A stretch of DNA of 64,000 bases from Pseudomonas sp. W4I3 (GCF_030816195.1 NZ_JAUSXS010000001.1:3991501-4055500); one strand, 5' to 3'. Shown: positions 52,084 to 60,904, numbered from the stretch's first letter. Made by a program: numbers and translations. The notes: generated from the sequence alone by a model not told the origin.

Positions 52084-52142
52084 CCTTGCGGGCCCAGGCC
52101 TGCTAGAATCGCGTCCTTTTTCAAGACACCCGTTGAAACCCT

Positions 52143-53267
52143 ATGCGTGATCCAGCCCCTTCTGACACACAAAAGAAGCGCGTCATCGTCGGCATGTCCG
52201 GCGGCGTGGATTCTTCCGTTTCCGCCGTTCTGCTCATGGAGCAGGGTTATGAGGTGGAAGGCCTGTTCATGAAGAACTGGGAAGAAGACGATGGAACGGA
52301 ATATTGCACCGCCATGGACGACCTCGCGGACGCCCAGGCGGTCTGCGACAAGATCGGCATCAAGCTGCACACCGCCAACTTCGCCGCCGAATACTGGGAC
52401 AACGTGTTCGAGCACTTCCTGGCCGAATACAAGGCCGGCCGCACGCCGAACCCGGACATCCTGTGTAACCGCGAGATCAAGTTCAAGGCGTTCCTCGACT
52501 ACGCGATGATGCTCGGCGCCGACCTGATTGCCACCGGCCACTATGTGCGCCGCCGCGATATCGATGGTCGCACCGAACTGCTCAAGGGCCTGGACCCGAA
52601 CAAGGACCAGAGCTACTTCCTGCACGCCGTAGGCGGCGAACAGATCGCCAAGACCCTGTTCCCAGTGGGCGAACTGGAAAAGCCCGAAGTGCGCAGGATC
52701 GCCGAGCAACACGGCCTGGCCACCGCCAAGAAGAAGGATTCCACCGGGATCTGCTTTATCGGCGAGCGCCGCTTCAGCGACTTCCTCAAGCAATACCTGC
52801 CGGCACAACCGGGCGAGATCAAGACCACCGAAGGTGAAGTGATCGGCCGTCACCACGGCCTGATGTACCACACCATCGGCCAGCGCCAGGGCCTCGGGAT
52901 CGGTGGCTTGAAAGACGCCGGCGAAGAGCCGTGGTACGTGCTGGTCAAGGATCTGGAAAACAACGTGCTGGTCGTCGGCCAGGGCAACGAGCACCCGCTG
53001 CTGTTCTCCGGCGCCCTGCTCGCTTCGGAAATCTATTGGGTCAACCCGATCGACCTGAGCACCCCGCGCCGCCTGACCGCCAAAGTGCGCTATCGCCAGA
53101 GCGACCAGGCCTGCACCCTGGAAAAAACCGCTACCGGCTACCGTGCCACCTTCGATGACCCGCAGCGCGCAGTCACCCCTGGCCAATCCGTGGTGTTCTA
53201 TGACGGCGAAGTCTGCCTGGGTGGCGGCGTGATTGAAGTGGCGCAAGCCTGGAGCAACGCGGCATGA
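52143..53267 (+). CDS. mnmA: tRNA-specific 2-thiouridylase MnmA
   Basis: The protein has 374 residues. The PP-loop is GMSGGVDSSV; the catalytic cysteines lie in NPDILCNREIKF and STGICFIGER. It inserts sulfur at C2 of uridine 34 in tRNA-Lys, Glu and Gln, taking sulfur from TusE (encoded at 29649). The 3' end overlaps hflD by 4 bp. Confidence 0.98.
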   Translation: MRDPAPSDTQKKRVIVGMSGGVDSSVSAVLLMEQGYEVEGLFMKNWEEDDGTEYCTAMDDLADAQAVCDKIGIKLHTANFAAEYWDNVFEHFLAEYKAGRTPNPDILCNREIKFKAFLDYAMMLGADLIATGHYVRRRDIDGRTELLKGLDPNKDQSYFLHAVGGEQIAKTLFPVGELEKPEVRRIAEQHGLATAKKKDSTGICFIGERRFSDFLKQYLPAQPGEIKTTEGEVIGRHHGLMYHTIGQRQGLGIGGLKDAGEEPWYVLVKDLENNVLVVGQGNEHPLLFSGALLASEIYWVNPIDLSTPRRLTAKVRYRQSDQACTLEKTATGYRATFDDPQRAVTPGQSVVFYDGEVCLGGGVIEVAQAWSNAA

Positions 53268-53887
53268 GCCCGACCCAGGAGCAGTTGACCGCGCTGGGCG
53301 GGGTTTTCCTTGCCGCAGTGCTGGTGGACAAGATCGCCAAGACCGGCCAGGTCACCGAGGCGGGCTTGACCTGCATGCTCGGCAGCCTGTTGATCCGCGA
53401 CCCCAAGGACACCCTTGAAGTCTACGGTGGCGACGACCTGGCGCTGCGTGAAGGTTACCGTGCGCTGATCGGCGCCCTGGAACGCGACCCGAGTACGTTG
53501 CAGCGCGAACCCTTGCGCTACGCCCTATCCATGCTCGGCCTTGAGCGCCAACTGGCCAAGCGCGAGGACATGCTCGAGACCATCGGCAAACGCCTGCCGC
53601 AGATCCAGTCCCAGGTGGAACACTTCGGCCCGGCCCACGAGAACGTGATCGCCGCCTGCGGCGCGCTGTACCAGGACACCTTGAGCACCTTGCGCCAGCG
53701 TATCCAAGTGCATGGCGACATGCGCAACCTGCAGCAACCGAACAACGCGTCGAAAATCCGCGCGCTGCTCTTGGCGGGGATTCGTTCGGCGCGGTTGTGG
53801 CGCCAACTGGGTGGCCACCGCTGGCAGTTGGTGATCAGCCGACGCAAATTGCTCAAAGAGCTTTACCCGTTGATGCGCAACGAATAA
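53264..53887 (+). CDS. hflD: High-frequency lysogenisation protein HflD homolog
   Basis: The protein has 207 residues and is mainly helical, beginning SPTQEQLTALGGVFLAAVLVDKIAKTGQ, with a GTL-rich middle and the C-terminal IRALLLAGIRSARLWRQLGGHRWQLVISR motif. In E. coli HflD is a membrane-associated protein that affects lambda CII. It is coupled to mnmA by a 4-bp overlap (ATGA), and purB lies 124 bp downstream. Confidence 0.94.
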   Translation: MSPTQEQLTALGGVFLAAVLVDKIAKTGQVTEAGLTCMLGSLLIRDPKDTLEVYGGDDLALREGYRALIGALERDPSTLQREPLRYALSMLGLERQLAKREDMLETIGKRLPQIQSQVEHFGPAHENVIAACGALYQDTLSTLRQRIQVHGDMRNLQQPNNASKIRALLLAGIRSARLWRQLGGHRWQLVISRRKLLKELYPLMRNE

Positions 53888-54011
53888 GTCGTATCAGCAG
53901 ACCATTTCAAGCCGTTACGCGTAATACGCCGGTCAGTTGGCGACGGACCGGCGGATATTTTCATGTATGATACGCGCCCCATTTCGTTGCCCGACTGTCC
54001 GAGAACACCCC

Positions 54012-55382
54012 ATGCAGCTTTCTTCGCTCACTGCGGTTTCCCCTGTTGACGGCCGCTACGCCGGCAAAACCCAGGCCCTGCGCCCAATTTTCAGCGAGTA
54101 CGGCCTGATCCGTGCCCGTGTCCTGGTTGAAGTGCGCTGGCTCCAGCGCCTGGCCGCTCACCCTGCCATCAGCGAAGTGCCGGCGTTTTCCGCCCAAGCC
54201 AACGCTGTGCTCAACACCCTGGCGGAAAACTTCTCCCTGGAGCACGCCGAGCGTGTGAAAGAGATCGAGCGCACCACCAACCACGACGTCAAAGCCATCG
54301 AATACCTGCTCAAGGAACAAGCGGCCAAGCTGCCGGAACTGGCCCAGGTCAGCGAGTTCATCCACTTTGCCTGCACCAGCGAGGACATCAACAACCTGTC
54401 CCACGCCCTGATGCTGCGCGAAGGCCGTGATGACGTGATGCTGCCACTGATGCGCCAGACCGCCGACGCCATTCGTGAGCTGGCCATCCGTTTCGCCGCC
54501 GTGCCGATGCTGTCGCGCACCCATGGCCAGCCGGCATCGCCGACCACCCTGGGTAAAGAACTGGCCAACGTGGTGTACCGCCTGGAGCGCCAGATCGCTC
54601 AAGTCGCCGCCGTGCCATTGCTGGGCAAGATCAACGGCGCGGTAGGCAACTACAACGCTCACCTGTCGGCCTACCCCGAGGTCGACTGGGAAGCCAACGC
54701 GCGCGCCTTCATCGAAGACGAGCTGGGCCTGGGCTTCAACCCCTACACCACGCAGATCGAACCTCACGACTACATCGCCGAGCTGTTCGACGCGATCGCG
54801 CGCTTCAACACCATCCTGATCGACTTCGATCGCGATATCTGGGGCTACATCTCCCTGGGCTACTTCAAGCAGCGCACCATTGCCGGTGAAATCGGTTCGT
54901 CGACCATGCCGCACAAGGTCAACCCGATCGACTTCGAAAACTCCGAAGGCAACCTCGGCATCGCCAATGCGCTGTTCCAGCACCTGGCCAGCAAACTGCC
55001 GATCTCGCGCTGGCAGCGCGACCTGACCGACTCCACCGTACTGCGCAACCTCGGCGTGGGCTTTGCCCACAGCGTGATCGCGTACGAAGCCAGCCTCAAA
55101 GGCATCAGCAAGCTGGAGCTCAACGAGCAGAAAATTGCCGCTGACCTGGACGCCTGCTGGGAAGTTCTGGCCGAGCCGATCCAGACCGTAATGCGCCGCT
55201 ACAACATCGAAAACCCGTACGAGAAGCTGAAAGAATTGACGCGCGGCAAGGGGATTACCTCCGACGCACTGCAAACTTTCATCGACGGCCTGGACATGCC
55301 AGCCGCTGCCAAGGCCGAGCTGAAACTGCTCACCCCGGCCAACTACATCGGCAACGCCGTCCAGCAAGCCAAACGCATCTGA
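54012..55382 (+). CDS. purB: Adenylosuccinate lyase
   Basis: The protein has 456 residues from the ATG at 54012. It acts twice in purine synthesis (SAICAR to AICAR and adenylosuccinate to AMP). The fumarase/aspartase-superfamily signature SSTMPHKVNPIDFEN and the catalytic histidine region SRTHGQPASPTTLGKE are present. The order mnmA-hflD-purB matches other gamma-proteobacteria. A strong terminator follows. Confidence 0.98.
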   Translation: MQLSSLTAVSPVDGRYAGKTQALRPIFSEYGLIRARVLVEVRWLQRLAAHPAISEVPAFSAQANAVLNTLAENFSLEHAERVKEIERTTNHDVKAIEYLLKEQAAKLPELAQVSEFIHFACTSEDINNLSHALMLREGRDDVMLPLMRQTADAIRELAIRFAAVPMLSRTHGQPASPTTLGKELANVVYRLERQIAQVAAVPLLGKINGAVGNYNAHLSAYPEVDWEANARAFIEDELGLGFNPYTTQIEPHDYIAELFDAIARFNTILIDFDRDIWGYISLGYFKQRTIAGEIGSSTMPHKVNPIDFENSEGNLGIANALFQHLASKLPISRWQRDLTDSTVLRNLGVGFAHSVIAYEASLKGISKLELNEQKIAADLDACWEVLAEPIQTVMRRYNIENPYEKLKELTRGKGITSDALQTFIDGLDMPAAAKAELKLLTPANYIGNAVQQAKRI

Positions 55383-55402
55383 TCAGCGCACGACCCTTTA
55401 AG

Positions 55403-55427
55403 ACGCCCGGCCGCGCCGGGCGTTTTT
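55403..55427 (+). terminator. Terminator after purB
   Basis: Stem ACGCCCGGC / GCCGGGCGT with a 3-nt loop, then a T run. Confidence 0.9.
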
Positions 55428-55466
55428 ATTCCTGTCTTAAAAGTGCTTTTTTTCAATAGGTTACAC

Positions 55467-56633
55467 ATGAATCCTGATATTCCTCTTCAACTTCTGGGCG
55501 GCATCACGGCACGCGAATTTTTGCGCGATTATTGGCAGAAAAAGCCACTGCTGATCCGCCAGGCCATCCCTGATTTCGAAAGCCCGATCGACGCCGACGA
55601 ACTGGCCGGCCTGGCCCTGGAAGAAGAAGTCGAGTCGCGCCTGGTGATCGAACACGGCGAACGTCCGTGGGAGCTGCGTCGCGGCCCGTTCGCCGAAGAC
55701 GCCTTCAGCACCCTGCCCGAGCGTGAGTGGACCCTGCTGGTGCAGGCGGTCGACCAGTTCGTGCCGGAAGTTGCCGAATTGCTCGAGCACTTCCGCTTCC
55801 TGCCGAGCTGGCGCATCGACGACGTGATGATCAGCTTCGCCGCGCCGGGTGGCAGCGTCGGTCCGCACTTCGACAACTACGACGTATTTCTGCTGCAGGC
55901 CCAGGGCAAGCGCAACTGGAAGATCGGCCAGATGTGCAGTTCTGAAAGTGCGCTGCTGCAGCACGCCGACCTGCGCATCCTCGCCGAATTCGAAGAAAGC
56001 GCGGAGTGGGTGCTCGAGCCGGGCGACATGCTGTACCTGCCGCCGCGCCTGGCGCATTTCGGCATTGCCGAAGACGACTGCATGACCTACTCGGTAGGCT
56101 TCCGCGCCCCGAGCGCGGCCGAAGTGCTGACCCACTTCACCGACTTCCTCAGCCAGTACCTGACCGACGAAGAGCGCTACACCGACGCCGACGCCCAGCC
56201 GGTCAGCGACCCGCACCAGATCCAGAGCGATGCACTGGACCGCCTCAAGAGCCTGTTGGCCGAGCACATGAGCGACGAGCGCATGCTGCTGACCTGGTTC
56301 GGCCAGTTCATGACCGAACCGCGCTACCCGGAGCTGGTGGCGGGCGAAGAGGTGGGCGAGGAGGATTTCATCAGCAGCCTGCAAGACGGCGCGATCCTGG
56401 TGCGCAACCCAAGCGCGCGCCTGGCCTGGTCGGAAGTGGACGACGACGTACTGCTGTTCGCCAGCGGCCAGAGCCGTTACCTGCCGGGCAAACTGCGCGA
56501 ACTGCTGAAGCTGGTGTGCTCGGCAGACGCCCTGCACAGCGAAAACCTCGGCGTTTGGCTGGCCGACGAAGACGGTCGCGACCTGCTGTGCGAATTGGTC
56601 AAGCAAGGCAGCCTGGGGTTTGCGGATGAATAA
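55467..56633 (+). CDS. roxA: Ribosomal protein uL16 arginine hydroxylase RoxA (YcfD), JmjC/cupin
   Basis: The protein has 388 residues from the ATG at 55467. It is an Fe(II)/2-oxoglutarate oxygenase that hydroxylates an arginine of ribosomal protein uL16. Iron ligands are in SVGPHFDNYDVFLL (HxD) and the distal LAHFGIAEDD histidine. A C-terminal winged-helix-like part is also present. It overlaps the GNAT gene by 8 bp. Confidence 0.93.
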   Translation: MNPDIPLQLLGGITAREFLRDYWQKKPLLIRQAIPDFESPIDADELAGLALEEEVESRLVIEHGERPWELRRGPFAEDAFSTLPEREWTLLVQAVDQFVPEVAELLEHFRFLPSWRIDDVMISFAAPGGSVGPHFDNYDVFLLQAQGKRNWKIGQMCSSESALLQHADLRILAEFEESAEWVLEPGDMLYLPPRLAHFGIAEDDCMTYSVGFRAPSAAEVLTHFTDFLSQYLTDEERYTDADAQPVSDPHQIQSDALDRLKSLLAEHMSDERMLLTWFGQFMTEPRYPELVAGEEVGEEDFISSLQDGAILVRNPSARLAWSEVDDDVLLFASGQSRYLPGKLRELLKLVCSADALHSENLGVWLADEDGRDLLCELVKQGSLGFADE

Positions 56634-57048
56634 GATTCACGTAAGTGTCGCGGACTGGCGAAAGGATATCGACGAGATTCGGCGCATTCGTGAAGCGGTA
56701 TTTATCGCTGAACAATCGGTTCCACCGGAGCTGGAGTGGGATGCGGACGACGCCGGCGCCATGCATTTCCTGGCATTCGAAGGCGACTTTCCGATTGGCA
56801 CGGCTCGTTTGTTGCCCAGTGGCGAGATCGGGCGCGTATCGGTGCTCAAGGACTGGCGCGGGCTGAAGGTCGGCGACAAGCTGATGGAAGCAGTGATTGG
56901 CCAGGCTGAGCAACGCGGCCAGACCAAGCAGTTTCTCAGTGCGCAGGTGTACGCGGCGCCATTTTATGAGCGACTTGGCTTCAAGATCGTCAGCGAGGAA
57001 TTCCTGGAAGTCGGGATTCCCCATGTCGATATGGTGCGTGAGGGCTGA
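56626..57048 (+). CDS. GNAT-family N-acetyltransferase
   Basis: The protein has 140 residues. The acetyl-CoA site is IGRVSVLKDWRGLKVGDKLMEAVI, and the C-terminal QVYAAPFYERLGFKIVSEEFLEVGIPHVDM matches the ElaA/YjcF-like GNAT subgroup. The acceptor is unknown. The start lies inside roxA, so translation is coupled. Confidence 0.9.
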   Translation: MNKIHVSVADWRKDIDEIRRIREAVFIAEQSVPPELEWDADDAGAMHFLAFEGDFPIGTARLLPSGEIGRVSVLKDWRGLKVGDKLMEAVIGQAEQRGQTKQFLSAQVYAAPFYERLGFKIVSEEFLEVGIPHVDMVREG

Positions 57049-57068
57049 TTCCAGACCGCGTCGCCACC

Positions 57069-57151
57069 ATCGGGGGCAAGCCCCCTCCCACACTTGACCG
57101 CATTCCAAAGGATGTATTCGGTCAAAATGTGGGAGGGGGCTTGCCCCCGAT
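57069..57151. repeat. REP pair, opposite orientation to the usual REPIN
   Basis: ATCGGGGGCAAGCCCCCTCCCACA and TGTGGGAGGGGGCTTGCCCCCGAT with CCCACA ends inward, 35 nt apart. Both arms are perfect. Confidence 0.92.
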
Positions 57152-57170
57152 GACTATTTCAGCAACACCC

Positions 57171-57198
57171 AAAATGCCCTGCCATGCCAGGGCATTTT
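57171..57198 (+). terminator. Terminator after the roxA-GNAT unit
   Basis: Stem AAAATGCCCTG / CAGGGCATTTT with a 6-nt loop. It lies beyond the REP pair and upstream of the secretin-N-like gene. Confidence 0.8.
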
Positions 57199-57278
57199 GC
57201 CGTCTACGATTCAACTTGCGCGCTGCCAAGCCGACAAACTGGCACTATCACGCCAAATGAATTGCAGAGATCACGGAC

Positions 57279-58016
57279 ATGTCCCTACGCACCCTGCTCA
57301 CCGCTCTCATCCTGACCGCGAGCGTCTCGGCCATGGCCGACACCCAGGTCGTCAACCTGAGCAACCGCACCAGCGCCGACCTGCTGCCGGTCGCACAGAA
57401 TTTCATCGGCAAGGACGGCACCGTCAGCGCCTATGGCAACCAATTGATCGTCAACGCCGAACCGGGCAAGATCGAGGCGTTGCGCGCGCTGCTTGGCCAA
57501 TTGGACACGCCCGCCAAGCGTTTGCTGATCACCGTCGACACCAATGAAAACAATCAGCAGAACAGCGGCGACAGCCAGACCCGCATCATCAGCTACGGCA
57601 CCACCAGCCGCGACGGCGGTATCCAGCAGATCCAGGCCAGTGAAGGCGTACCCGCGCTGATTCAGGTCGGCCAAAGCGTACCGCTGACCACCACCCAGCA
57701 GGACAGTTACGGGCGCCTGCAGAACCAGACCCAGTATCGCAACGTCACCCAGGGCTTTTACGTGACCGCCAGCGTCACCGGCGAGACCGTTCACCTCGCC
57801 ATCAGTACCAACCGTGACCGCATGAGCCAGGAACGTCCCGATGTAGTGAACGTACAAAGTACCGACACAAGCGTCAGCGGTCGCCTGGGCGAGTGGATCA
57901 CGCTGGCTGGCATCAACCGTGAAACCCAAGCCGACAAATCCTCTACAACCCGCAGCTACTCTACTCAGGGCCGTGACGACCTGACGGTGCGGGTCAAAGT
58001 CGACACGCTGAACTGA
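57279..58016 (+). CDS. Secretin N-domain-like periplasmic protein
   Basis: The protein has 245 residues. A signal peptide (LRTLLTALILTASVSAMA) precedes a VVNLSNRTSADLLPVAQNFIGKDGTVSAYGNQLIVNAEPGKIEALRALLGQLDTP stretch, which matches the NolW-like secretin N-domain. The rest is beta-rich, with GWITLAG-like endings resembling the start of a secretin core (GRLGEWITLAGI), but no outer-membrane pore domain follows. It is an orphan: no secretion genes lie nearby. Function unknown. A perfect hairpin follows 40 bp downstream. Confidence 0.8.
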   Translation: MSLRTLLTALILTASVSAMADTQVVNLSNRTSADLLPVAQNFIGKDGTVSAYGNQLIVNAEPGKIEALRALLGQLDTPAKRLLITVDTNENNQQNSGDSQTRIISYGTTSRDGGIQQIQASEGVPALIQVGQSVPLTTTQQDSYGRLQNQTQYRNVTQGFYVTASVTGETVHLAISTNRDRMSQERPDVVNVQSTDTSVSGRLGEWITLAGINRETQADKSSTTRSYSTQGRDDLTVRVKVDTLN

Positions 58017-58512
58017 AGCACCGAAAACTGACTGGCGAGTCGTATTAGACCAAAGATGTAGTGCTTTAAAAAAAGCACTACAAAACGTTTGACGAGCCAA
58101 AAAAGCATGGGCATGATGGCCTCGCTCCCGCTAATCAGGGGCCCTGGCAAGGGCCTTCGGATCGCCGCTCTAAACTACCCACCTGAGCCGATTCGTGTCT
58201 GTACCGCCCACAAGGTGTGTTTGACGTTGGTTGCGACTGGAACGAAGTTGTCCCGAGGGACGGAAGCTAACCAGGTAACCCGGCTACACACTGATGGATC
58301 GTACGAAGGCCCACGATGCCCGAAGACCGTTCGCAGTTTGCCCTTACCTGCTCAATTCCGCCTTTGAGCCAATCGTTCATCCCGTCGCCCTCCCCGCCAA
58401 ACCCGGCTTGACCGCCTGAGCTTCTGGTCAGCGAGCAGCCATAACCACGTACTGACTACGCGGCTGGCAAATGGAATTTTCCACCTAGACCTATGCGACG
58501 AGGTTTTTCCCC
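58017..58512. other. aceA upstream region
   Basis: 496 bp between the secretin-N-like gene and aceA. It holds the 11-bp palindrome at 58057-58082, then about 330 bp with local GC-rich pairing possibilities (for example around 58250-58290) but no recognised RNA or coding sequence. Features that could belong to an aceA leader or an independent small RNA are described in the findings. Confidence 0.5.
58057..58082. repeat. Perfect 11-bp palindrome with A-only loop
   Basis: TGTAGTGCTTT / AAAGCACTACA with loop AAAA. It could be a weak terminator of the secretin-N-like gene, because the following sequence is only moderately A+T rich and lacks a T run, or an operator-like site. Confidence 0.75.
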
Positions 58513-59838
58513 ATGGCACTGACACGCGAACAGCAAATTGCAGCCCTTGAAAAAGACTGGGCTGAAAACCCACGCTGGAAAGGCGTGACCCGCGCTTATT
58601 CCGCTGCTGACGTCGTCCGCCTGCGTGGCTCGGTCCAGCCTGAGCACACCTTTGCAAAACTCGGCGCCGAGAAGCTGTGGAACCTGGTCACCCAAGGTGC
58701 CAAGCCGTCCTTTCGCCCCGACAAAGATTTCGTCAACTGCATGGGCGCCCTTACTGGCGGCCAGGCAGTGCAACAGGTAAAAGCCGGTATCCAGGCGATC
58801 TACCTGTCCGGCTGGCAAGTGGCAGCGGACAACAACTCCGCTGAATCCATGTACCCCGACCAATCGCTGTACCCGGTGGACTCCGTACCGACCGTGGTCA
58901 AGCGCATCAACAACTCGTTCCGCCGTGCCGACCAGATCCAGTGGAAAGCCGGCAAGAACCCGGGCGATGAAGGCTACATCGATTACTTCGCGCCTATCGT
59001 GGCGGACGCTGAAGCTGGTTTCGGTGGCGTACTCAACGCCTATGAGCTGATGAAAAGCATGATCGAGGCTGGCGCTGCGGGCGTGCACTTCGAAGACCAA
59101 CTGGCTTCGGTGAAAAAATGTGGCCACATGGGCGGCAAGGTTCTGGTGCCCACTCAGGAAGCCGTACAGAAGCTGACCGCTGCCCGTCTGGCCGCTGACG
59201 TTGCCGGCACGCCGACCATCATCCTGGCGCGCACCGATGCCAACGCCGCCGACCTGCTGACCTCGGACTGCGACCCTTACGACCAGCCGTTCGTGACCGG
59301 CGAGCGTACACAGGAAGGTTTCTACAAAGTGCGCGCCGGTCTTGACCAGGCGATCGCCCGCGGCTTGGCCTATGCGCCGTACGCCGATCTGATCTGGTGC
59401 GAAACCGCCAAGCCGGACCTGGACGAAGCCCGCCGCTTCGCCGAAGCGATCAAAAAGGAATACCCGGACCAACTGCTGTCCTACAACTGCTCGCCTTCCT
59501 TCAACTGGAAGAAGAACCTGGACGACGCGACCATCGCCAAGTTTCAGCGCGAATTGTCTGCCATGGGCTACAAGCACCAGTTCATTACCCTGGCTGGCAT
59601 TCACAACATGTGGCACAGCATGTTCAACCTGGCGCACGACTACGCCCGCAACGACATGACCGCCTACGTGAAGCTGCAGGAGCAGGAGTTCGCTGACGCC
59701 GCCAAAGGCTACACCTTCGTGGCTCACCAGCAGGAAGTGGGCACTGGTTACTTCGACGACATGACCACCGTAATCCAGGGTGGCACCTCGTCCGTCACCG
59801 CGCTGACCGGCTCGACCGAAGAAGAGCAGTTCCACTAA
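58513..59838 (+). CDS. aceA: Isocitrate lyase
   Basis: The protein has 441 residues. It cleaves isocitrate into succinate and glyoxylate, the first step of the glyoxylate shunt. The active-site motif KKCGHMGGKVL, the SVKKCGH cysteine and the NCSPSFNWKKNL segment are present. The upstream GACGAGG ribosome-binding site is 9-15 bp from the ATG. It competes for isocitrate with icd and idh, encoded 9-13 kb away. A hairpin terminator lies 63 bp past the stop. Confidence 0.97.
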   Translation: MALTREQQIAALEKDWAENPRWKGVTRAYSAADVVRLRGSVQPEHTFAKLGAEKLWNLVTQGAKPSFRPDKDFVNCMGALTGGQAVQQVKAGIQAIYLSGWQVAADNNSAESMYPDQSLYPVDSVPTVVKRINNSFRRADQIQWKAGKNPGDEGYIDYFAPIVADAEAGFGGVLNAYELMKSMIEAGAAGVHFEDQLASVKKCGHMGGKVLVPTQEAVQKLTAARLAADVAGTPTIILARTDANAADLLTSDCDPYDQPFVTGERTQEGFYKVRAGLDQAIARGLAYAPYADLIWCETAKPDLDEARRFAEAIKKEYPDQLLSYNCSPSFNWKKNLDDATIAKFQRELSAMGYKHQFITLAGIHNMWHSMFNLAHDYARNDMTAYVKLQEQEFADAAKGYTFVAHQQEVGTGYFDDMTTVIQGGTSSVTALTGSTEEEQFH

Positions 59839-59900
59839 GCACCGCGTACACGGCCATTGCGGCCCCAGGGAAGACCTAACCGCAGTGCCGCATCACAATC

Positions 59901-59928
59901 ACGCCCCGACTGGTTCGGGGCGTTTTTT
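59901..59928 (+). terminator. Terminator after aceA
   Basis: Stem ACGCCCCGA / TCGGGGCGT with a 5-nt loop and a run of T residues. Confidence 0.9.
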
Positions 59929-59952
59929 ATTTCAGCAATACAAAAAAGCAAA

Positions 59953-60041
59953 TGTGGGAGGGGGCTCGCCCCCGATTGCGGTATATCAGTCAGCTTATTT
60001 GGAGCTGACCCACCGCTATCGGGAGCAAGCCCCCTCCCACA
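59953..60041. repeat. REPIN: inverted pair of REP sequences
   Basis: TGTGGGAGGGGGCTCGCCCCCGAT and ATCGGGAGCAAGCCCCCTCCCACA around a spacer containing ATATCAGT. The left arm has CTCG in the loop instead of CTTG. Confidence 0.9.
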
Positions 60042-60206
60042 CCAGAATGCATGCAGCCCTGGGATTTTTTGCGCAAAAGATTGATCCAGAGCGGTATCCG
60101 CACAGGTCCGATCGGTTAAAAGAACCGCTGCAGCAACTAAACAGCATTCAACCAAGTAACGGTAACTTCCCCGCCACATGAGAAACATTCGCTTAAAACC
60201 TGCGCA

Positions 60207-60223
60207 AACAATATTCATTATCA
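60207..60223. promoter_or_regulatory. Candidate Fur box upstream of nuoA
   Basis: On the minus strand TGATAATGAATATTGTT matches 14 of 17 positions of the core TGATAATGATTATCATT that I use as the Fur consensus. It lies about 260 bp before the nuoA start. Confidence 0.35.
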
Positions 60224-60480
60224 TTTGGCGCGCAGAAACTTCGTTACAGCTAAAACAAAACACATTTGATGAAAAGCCCCCTAATGCCCACTACGCAAGG
60301 GCTTGAGCCCCACAAAGGTGCACTATGTGCTTATTCCACCGAATAATTTCGCCACAGGAATTTTACTTGCCCGGTGTTTAGCCATAAAATCACCGCGATT
60401 GATTGCAGTGCGACATATCGTCACTGCATCGTTACTTTTTCGAGCTCAGAGACCTTTGCTCTCTGTTAAGGATTTCCAGC

Positions 60481-60894
60481 ATGACCGACGCGACAGGACT
60501 CATGGCCCACAACTGGGGCTTTGCCATTTTCCTTCTCGGTGTTGTAGGCCTTTGCGCCTTCATGCTTGGCGTCTCCAGCCTTCTCGGGTCAAAAGCCTGG
60601 GGCCGCAGCAAAAACGAACCGTTCGAGTCCGGCATGCTACCTACAGGTGGCGCCCGCTTGCGGCTCTCAGCCAAATTCTATCTGGTCGCGATGCTCTTCG
60701 TGATCTTCGATATCGAAGCCCTCTTTCTCTTTGCCTGGTCTGTGTCCGTTCGCGAAAGCGGCTGGACCGGATTCGTCGAAGCCCTCGTTTTCATAGCAAT
60801 TCTGTTGGCAGGCCTTGTCTACCTATTTCGAGTGGGCGCCCTTGACTGGGCTCCGGAAGCTCGTCGTAAGCGGCAAGCGAAGCTGAAACAATGA
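60481..60894 (+). CDS. nuoA: NADH-quinone oxidoreductase subunit A
   Basis: The protein has 137 residues from the ATG at 60481. It is an inner-membrane subunit of complex I with three membrane segments and the conserved KNEPFESGMLPTGGARLRLSAKFYLVAMLFVIFDIEALFLF. First gene of the nuo operon; nuoB starts 10 bp after its stop. Confidence 0.96.
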   Translation: MTDATGLMAHNWGFAIFLLGVVGLCAFMLGVSSLLGSKAWGRSKNEPFESGMLPTGGARLRLSAKFYLVAMLFVIFDIEALFLFAWSVSVRESGWTGFVEALVFIAILLAGLVYLFRVGALDWAPEARRKRQAKLKQ

Positions 60895-60904
60895 GGCTTT
60901 GGCG

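Larger units (their letters stand above)
59839..60480. other. aceA-nuoA intergenic region
   Basis: 642 bp holding the aceA terminator (59901-59928), a REPIN (59953-60041) and about 440 bp of AT-richer DNA upstream of nuoA. A candidate Fur box lies at 60207-60223. No coding sequence is supported: the frames here are short and overlap the repeats. Confidence 0.6.

Noticed and set aside
58200..58340. A tRNA-like or known small RNA in the aceA upstream region
   Set aside because: No cloverleaf, T-loop GTTCGAA or other diagnostic motif could be aligned, so it is left as an unexplained region rather than called an RNA gene.
19367..60041. REP sequences as a CRISPR array
   Set aside because: The copies are dispersed, palindromic and lie between genes, without regular spacers or cas genes.
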